64,000 nucleotides of DNA from Lysobacterales bacterium (GTDB lineage Bacteria; Pseudomonadota; Gammaproteobacteria; Xanthomonadales; Wenzhouxiangellaceae): the NCBI GenBank assembly GCA_002722315.1, contig PBLG01000001.1:41301-105300 (forward strand), in the 5' to 3' direction. Below the pieces are notes generated by a model that made no database searches, was not told where the DNA came from, and saw nothing but the letters and a program-made list of their open reading frames with translations. Each line of letters opens with the position of its first letter. Within the stretch, counting starts at the first letter, position 1. Position numbers and translations under genes: made by a program. Of the stretch, positions 61,401 through 64,000 are shown one piece after another.

Positions 61401-61725
61401 TGTCTTCATTCACATCCACCTGGGCCTTGAACAGCAGCTTCTGCACGGCCTCGTTGGCTTCCAGCAGGGTGCGATTGGGCTGCCTCAGAATCTGTTCCTG
61501 CAGGTCGGTCAACTGCTTTTCGGTCAACCAGGTCGCCCCATTCAGACCGGGATTGAGCGACGCCACTGCTTGATTGAACACCTCCGGCAACAGCCACTGG
61601 CGAAAGCTGGTGCGGCGGCTGCGCGCGGGATCGGAAGGAATCTCCCGGCCCTGGTCGATGATCTCCCAGCCCAGGGTCTGCAATTGCTGCAGAAAGGGGC
61701 GTTCAACTTCGCTGTATTCACTCAT
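58459..61725 (-). CDS. hsdR: Type I restriction enzyme R subunit (endonuclease/translocase)
   Basis: 1088 residues. Nuclease domain with the PD-(D/E)xK acids at Asp150 and Glu164-x-Lys166 (IADIVLFVNGIPLVVVECKK). SF2 motor with Walker A QGSGKS at 320-325 and DEAH at 439-442, FTGTPL, and AIARTNRV (motif VI). The C-terminal helical region (about 800-1070) binds the methylase core. Restricts unmodified DNA with HsdM/HsdS. HsdM is not in the window, and HsdS is broken by an insertion sequence. Confidence 0.94.
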   Translation of the reverse strand: MSEYSEVERPFLQQLQTLGWEIIDQGREIPSDPARSRRTSFRQWLLPEVFNQAVASLNPGLNGATWLTEKQLTDLQEQILRQPNRTLLEANEAVQKLLFKAQVDVNEDTGEQDPVVRMIDFDAPENNHFLAINQFRIDTPGGVRQFMIADIVLFVNGIPLVVVECKKGGPTCANPMAEAFIQLQRYMNQREDTARQGLKEGEPRLFHSNLLMIRSSSVEADYGTITSGEEHFYPWKTLWPRDDGEAEQLNPQQRVIEGMLNPVNLLRILRTCSVFMDTDGGPRIKVVCRYQQFRAANRILERLRHGQNAEEKSGVVWHTQGSGKSLTMVFVARMLRASRDLNDYKLVLINDRVDLEEQLARTATLIGGRVNVIDSRQALRRDLATDQSDINMVMAHKFQIADPSLPVSVAEALGTYQAIPGKETFGVVNDSDRIVLMIDEAHRTQSSELGENIFEAFPNAARIAFTGTPLITERHGEKRTVKRFGDYIDQYKLMDAVEDGTTLQILYEGRTADAALNDKHGFDTRFENLFRERSEEELLAIRKKYGATGDILEAEQRIEAIAKDLVAHYLSHIFPNGFKAQVVCHSKLAAVRYQAAIHRALADTLERLRAEPEPDEDRIHRIEFLKAAVVVSSDGTNEAAYITEARKQARAWNAVENFCKPFAFDDPDQPYTGIAFLVVCDMLLTGFDAPIEQVMYLDKKIQEHTLLQAIARTNRVLKGKQRGYVVDYVGLTHRLTEALSLYTATDEQQELASGLKNITSEAPVLEERYQRLLQLFKEHKVIGIQDFIEGKLDSVEADAAVVHEAVKLLKDEKLRADFDVYLKKFLSSLDIILPHQAGQPYRVPARRLGYIQRVARERYKDDSLNLGDAGQKVRDLINEHLVSLGINPKVPPVELLSDDFLDQLEAHAGGNAEAKASEMEHAIRKHCTVHHDEDPAFYKSLSEKVEQLIQRHQGEWEKLAEELQSLRRVAAEGRQQGEAGMSREATSFYEHIANEAFGGEVPASARPKMRALMEAIVETLQHSIGSIDFWHNADKQKRTRSEIKTGLTLTGIPELKTHRERIAVEIMKLAKNRHGALLQGAGSKGAAE

Positions 61726-61747
61726 GGTCGCCGGCCGGCACCCTCGG

Positions 61748-62827
61748 TCACGCCGACGCTTGCAAGGGCACCTGTTGCAATCGGTTCAGGGCTAGTTCGA
61801 GCCTGGACCGGTCGAACAATTTGAGCTTACGCTGGGCTGCATTCGCCCCCTCTGACCATTGGCGTACGCCCTCAAGCAAAGAATCGGGTTCAGGCGCGAT
61901 GTGCTCCTGAACCAGAAGCCAGTCGACGGTGGAAAGCAATTCCAGTCCGTAGGGCGACTCGAATCCGTCAATCAGCTGACTGGCCTTTTCCAATGCCGGC
62001 AGATAGGCCTTGGCCTCGGACTTCAGGTAAACGGCAAGTATTTCGCGCTTGGCATCATTAAACCAGATCGTGTCCAGCGGGCCCGAGTCGGCAATCCGCT
62101 TGTCACTTTTCAGGTAGCTGCCGTCCATGGAATTGAGGAGGTGTCGCAGGCGATCCGCGTACGGGCCGTAGTACTTGGCTTCAAAACGCAGGTCGAGCTC
62201 GTTTTTCAGCCCTTCCGCCTCGATAGCCCGCTCCAGGAACCAAGCCAGCTTCTGGATTTCCAGATAGCTGCACTCCATGCCCAACACCCAGTAGCGCCTT
62301 ACCAGTTCGGCAATCAGGGCGCGCGCGGGTGTCAGTTTTTCGACCCCCTTCTTCTTGGCCACGTTCTGATATTGCGCCGTGGGCTCATAAACCACGACCT
62401 CGACGCCCTCCAGATCACCTAGCGCCTTCTGGATTCTCGCCTTGACTTCGACCCAGGCCAAGCCGCCATTCCCAGAGCCCAGGGGCGGAATTGCGATCGA
62501 ACGGACCTCGTTTTGCTCTATGAATCGGCGCAGGTCGGCCAGGCCCTCCTCGATCCAGGCCATACGGGATTTGGCTCGCCAATGTTGTTTGGTGGGGAAA
62601 TTGACAATCCAGCGCGGCCCCATCAGCTCGCCGGTCTCGGTCACGAACATCCGGCCCGTCTGCAATTCGCCTGCCTTGCAAGCCTTGGTGTAGGCGGCCG
62701 TGTTGGCCGGAAAGCGCTCCTTGAACATCAGCGCGATACCCTTGCCCATGACCCCGACGGTATTTACGGTGTTTACCAAGGCTTCCACCTCGGCTTCCAG
62801 CAAATTGCCAGTTGTGTACTTAATCAT
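61748..62827 (-). CDS. darG: DarG: macro-domain DNA ADP-ribosylglycohydrolase antitoxin
   Basis: 359 residues from ATG 62827, with GAGGAG upstream; the longer frame is spurious. Macro domain (about 1-155): [19 protein letters not shown] (Asn22), [14 protein letters not shown] (Lys80) and [11 protein letters not shown]. These match the residues known to matter in Thermus DarG (Asn22, Lys80). The C-terminal domain (about 170-359) with [14 protein letters not shown] and [18 protein letters not shown] is the YwqJ/DUF4065-like region that binds DarT. Removes ADP-ribose from thymidine and neutralises DarT. 22 bases before hsdR. Confidence 0.9.
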   Translation of the reverse strand: MIKYTTGNLLEAEVEALVNTVNTVGVMGKGIALMFKERFPANTAAYTKACKAGELQTGRMFVTETGELMGPRWIVNFPTKQHWRAKSRMAWIEEGLADLRRFIEQNEVRSIAIPPLGSGNGGLAWVEVKARIQKALGDLEGVEVVVYEPTAQYQNVAKKKGVEKLTPARALIAELVRRYWVLGMECSYLEIQKLAWFLERAIEAEGLKNELDLRFEAKYYGPYADRLRHLLNSMDGSYLKSDKRIADSGPLDTIWFNDAKREILAVYLKSEAKAYLPALEKASQLIDGFESPYGLELLSTVDWLLVQEHIAPEPDSLLEGVRQWSEGANAAQRKLKLFDRSRLELALNRLQQVPLQASA

Positions 62828-62855
62828 GGGACTCTCCTCAATCGCCGTCATTGTT

Positions 62856-63506
62856 TCAAAAATACCAGTCTTTTCGGCAAAAAACGTTAAAATCGATACC
62901 CGCAGCGGTAGCCACTTGCTGCAATTCTGCCTGGACCCCCTCGGTGTAGCAAATGGCGCCACCGATCGCCCGCACTGGCATATGCTGGTGAATCAGAGCC
63001 TCGGCCTGATATCGTTCAAATGCTTCCGGGTCATTTGGGTCACGCTGGAAATTCCGCTGCTGCAGCAAGGGCCAATCGATTTCGCTCAATCCATCCAGAT
63101 CGTTGAAATAATTGGCCGTCATCGTGTAGGCGTGACGGTCAGTAAAGACGAAGGGCAGGTCCAGCTCCGCGACCTGACGCAAACTGGAAACCAAAATCAC
63201 GATATCGGCGTTCGGCATTCGCGCAACGCCACCCCTGCCAGTGTAGATGTTGTACATCATCGGCGAAAAGGGGGTGAAATAGAAAGGAATGTAATCGTTG
63301 AGCACGCCACCCGGTAGCACCGGCACTTCTCGGCGACTCCGGCGGTCAATTAGCTCAGGGTTTCCAATATCCACCCAGTCCGGCGATCGCGCGGCACCAT
63401 TGCCAGCATGCAGGCCGTTAGCCAGAATCCAAGGCAGATTCCGGCGATGAGTGATTCGCCAGATCAGAGCCTTTTCCGGATTCAGGCTGGAATAGTGGTT
63501 AGGCAC
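62856..63506 (-). CDS. darT: DarT: DNA thymidine ADP-ribosyltransferase toxin
   Basis: 216 residues from GTG 63506, with GAGG 6 bases upstream and an 8-base overlap with the hsdS stop. DarT (DUF4433) features: [61 protein letters not shown] and the catalytic-Glu segment [12 protein letters not shown] (Glu169). Uses NAD+ to ADP-ribosylate thymidines in DNA; a known anti-phage effector. A TTG at 63530 is a possible earlier start. It lies between hsdS and darG, inside the restriction operon. Confidence 0.9.
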   Translation of the reverse strand: MPNHYSSLNPEKALIWRITHRRNLPWILANGLHAGNGAARSPDWVDIGNPELIDRRSRREVPVLPGGVLNDYIPFYFTPFSPMMYNIYTGRGGVARMPNADIVILVSSLRQVAELDLPFVFTDRHAYTMTANYFNDLDGLSEIDWPLLQQRNFQRDPNDPEAFERYQAEALIHQHMPVRAIGGAICYTEGVQAELQQVATAAGIDFNVFCRKDWYF

Positions 63507-63870
63507 TGGCCGCCTCGGTTTCGCTCTCAACTTCTGCCTGGACTGGAACCTTGCCGCTCAGCAGATCGTGCATCAAGCCGGATTTTTGCTCTTGGAGCTT
63601 TTCCAACAGGCATGCTTCTCGCTGGACTCGGCAGTCTACCGCATTGATTTTGCATGCTATTTTTGACTGTTCCTCCATAGACGTCGGCAAAGCTATCATC
63701 ACCCTCTGTAAGTTAGTTGGATTGATGTTTACCTGCTGGACTCCTGGTGTCGCATAAACCCGCAAAGCATCCTGCGAGGAGACCTGAGTCATCCAATGCG
63801 AAAAATATTCAGGAAGCATAAGGTCAGCCTTCAGGTTCAATCGCACCAAGTAGGAAGCGAAAGAACATTC
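63499..63870 (-). pseudogene. hsdS: Type I restriction specificity subunit HsdS, C-terminal fragment cut by an insertion sequence
   Basis: 124 codons remain: ECSFASYLVRLNLKADLMLPEYFSHWM (end of the first half of a target-recognition domain), YATPGVQQVNINPTNLQRVMIALP and EEQSKIACKINAVD (conserved helical spacer), ending KSGLMHDLLSGKVPV. The coding match stops at 63870, exactly where an IS terminal sequence begins. The rest must lie beyond the window on the other side of the IS. Without an intact HsdS, both restriction and modification should be lost. Confidence 0.82.
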
Positions 63871-64000
63871 GGCTCTTCCCGGTTTTGTGTGGGTTGAACA
63901 CTTCGGATAGGCTACCGTCTGGCCCCGATTCGAGTCCAGTCCCATGCACGACCGCGAGCTCTACAGCCACATCCTCGGTATTCAGCCGCCTTGGGAGGTT
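63871..64000 (+). mobile_element. Left end of an ISL3-family insertion sequence
   Basis: The element begins GGCTCTTCCCGGTTTTGTG, a typical ISL3-type terminal repeat, at the point where hsdS similarity ends. A transposase gene starts inside at 63943. The right end lies outside the window. ISL3 elements make 8-bp target duplications, so GAACATTC (63863-63870) should recur at the other end. Confidence 0.72.
63943..64000 (+). CDS. ISL3-family transposase, N-terminal fragment
   Basis: Nineteen codons are visible: MHDRELYSHILGIQPPWEV, then the window ends. The LY..LLG...PW pattern is the usual start of ISL3 transposases (DDE enzymes with an N-terminal zinc-ribbon region). Its direction is opposite to hsdS. 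Confidence 0.7.

Overview
The window looks like a chromosomal segment of a high-GC gammaproteobacterium. Support comes from a single complete atpIBEFHAGDC operon, TtcA, UbiK, TamA/TamB, BtuB behind a cobalamin riboswitch, and a tRNA-Ile2(CAT) very close to the E. coli ileX/ileY type. The CSLREA-type beta-helix proteins, the [IV]F-x-D-x-FE motif near C-termini and the REP-like palindromes suggest the Xanthomonadales/Wenzhouxiangella neighbourhood. That placement is inferred from gene content only.

Layout. 1-2874: the end of an FtsX/MacB-type ABC exporter operon and two VOC proteins. 2931-10633: the ATP synthase operon, with an extended -10 promoter, a MITE-like inverted-repeat element between atpI and atpB, and palindromic repeats in later gaps. 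11135-13257: two small lipoproteins and ttcA. 13340-25445: a set of exported proteins (coiled-coil protein, double-CSLREA beta-helix protein, a 106-residue exported protein, two tandem paralogues with conserved N-termini and different C-termini), read leftwards from a good sigma-54 promoter. Next to it lie an FHA/AAA+/Fis regulator, frameshifted here, and a divergent membrane Ser/Thr kinase with a long helical extension. 25550-29182: YdcH-like protein, alpha/beta hydrolase, FadE. 29204-32384: cobalamin riboswitch, btuB and an ApbE-like lipoprotein. 32438-38200: YidB-like protein, a membrane protein, SufT, a zincin-like lipoprotein pair and another beta-helix protein. 38269-42951: M1 aminopeptidase, bacterioferritin, P-II, UbiK, GST, with a repeat-rich intergenic block. 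43226-51129: ComM, TamA-TamB and a DUF3144-type protein.

From 51148 the window changes character. Partial copies of the tRNA-Ile2 3' end lie at 53839 and 54569, as expected for stacked or decayed tRNA-targeted islands. Between them are an S4 protein, fragments of a DNA-phosphorothioation-associated methyltransferase and a DsbA/FrnE protein, an azoR/LysR pair and an acyltransferase. Beyond the last copy, in visibly more AT-rich DNA, lies a three-gene operon: a NYN nuclease, a ribbon-helix-helix protein with a NYN-like domain, and a small basic coiled-coil protein. It is followed by a type I restriction cluster on the minus strand (hsdS fragment, darT, darG, hsdR, ygjP-like). An ISL3-type insertion sequence splits hsdS at 63870/63871 and runs off the end of the window.

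The best candidates for undescribed biology are (i) the kinase/FHA-regulator/sigma-54/exported-protein locus, whose regulator frameshift is exactly explained by loss of one copy of a 14-bp direct repeat, and (ii) the NYN plus NYN-like operon in the defence island.
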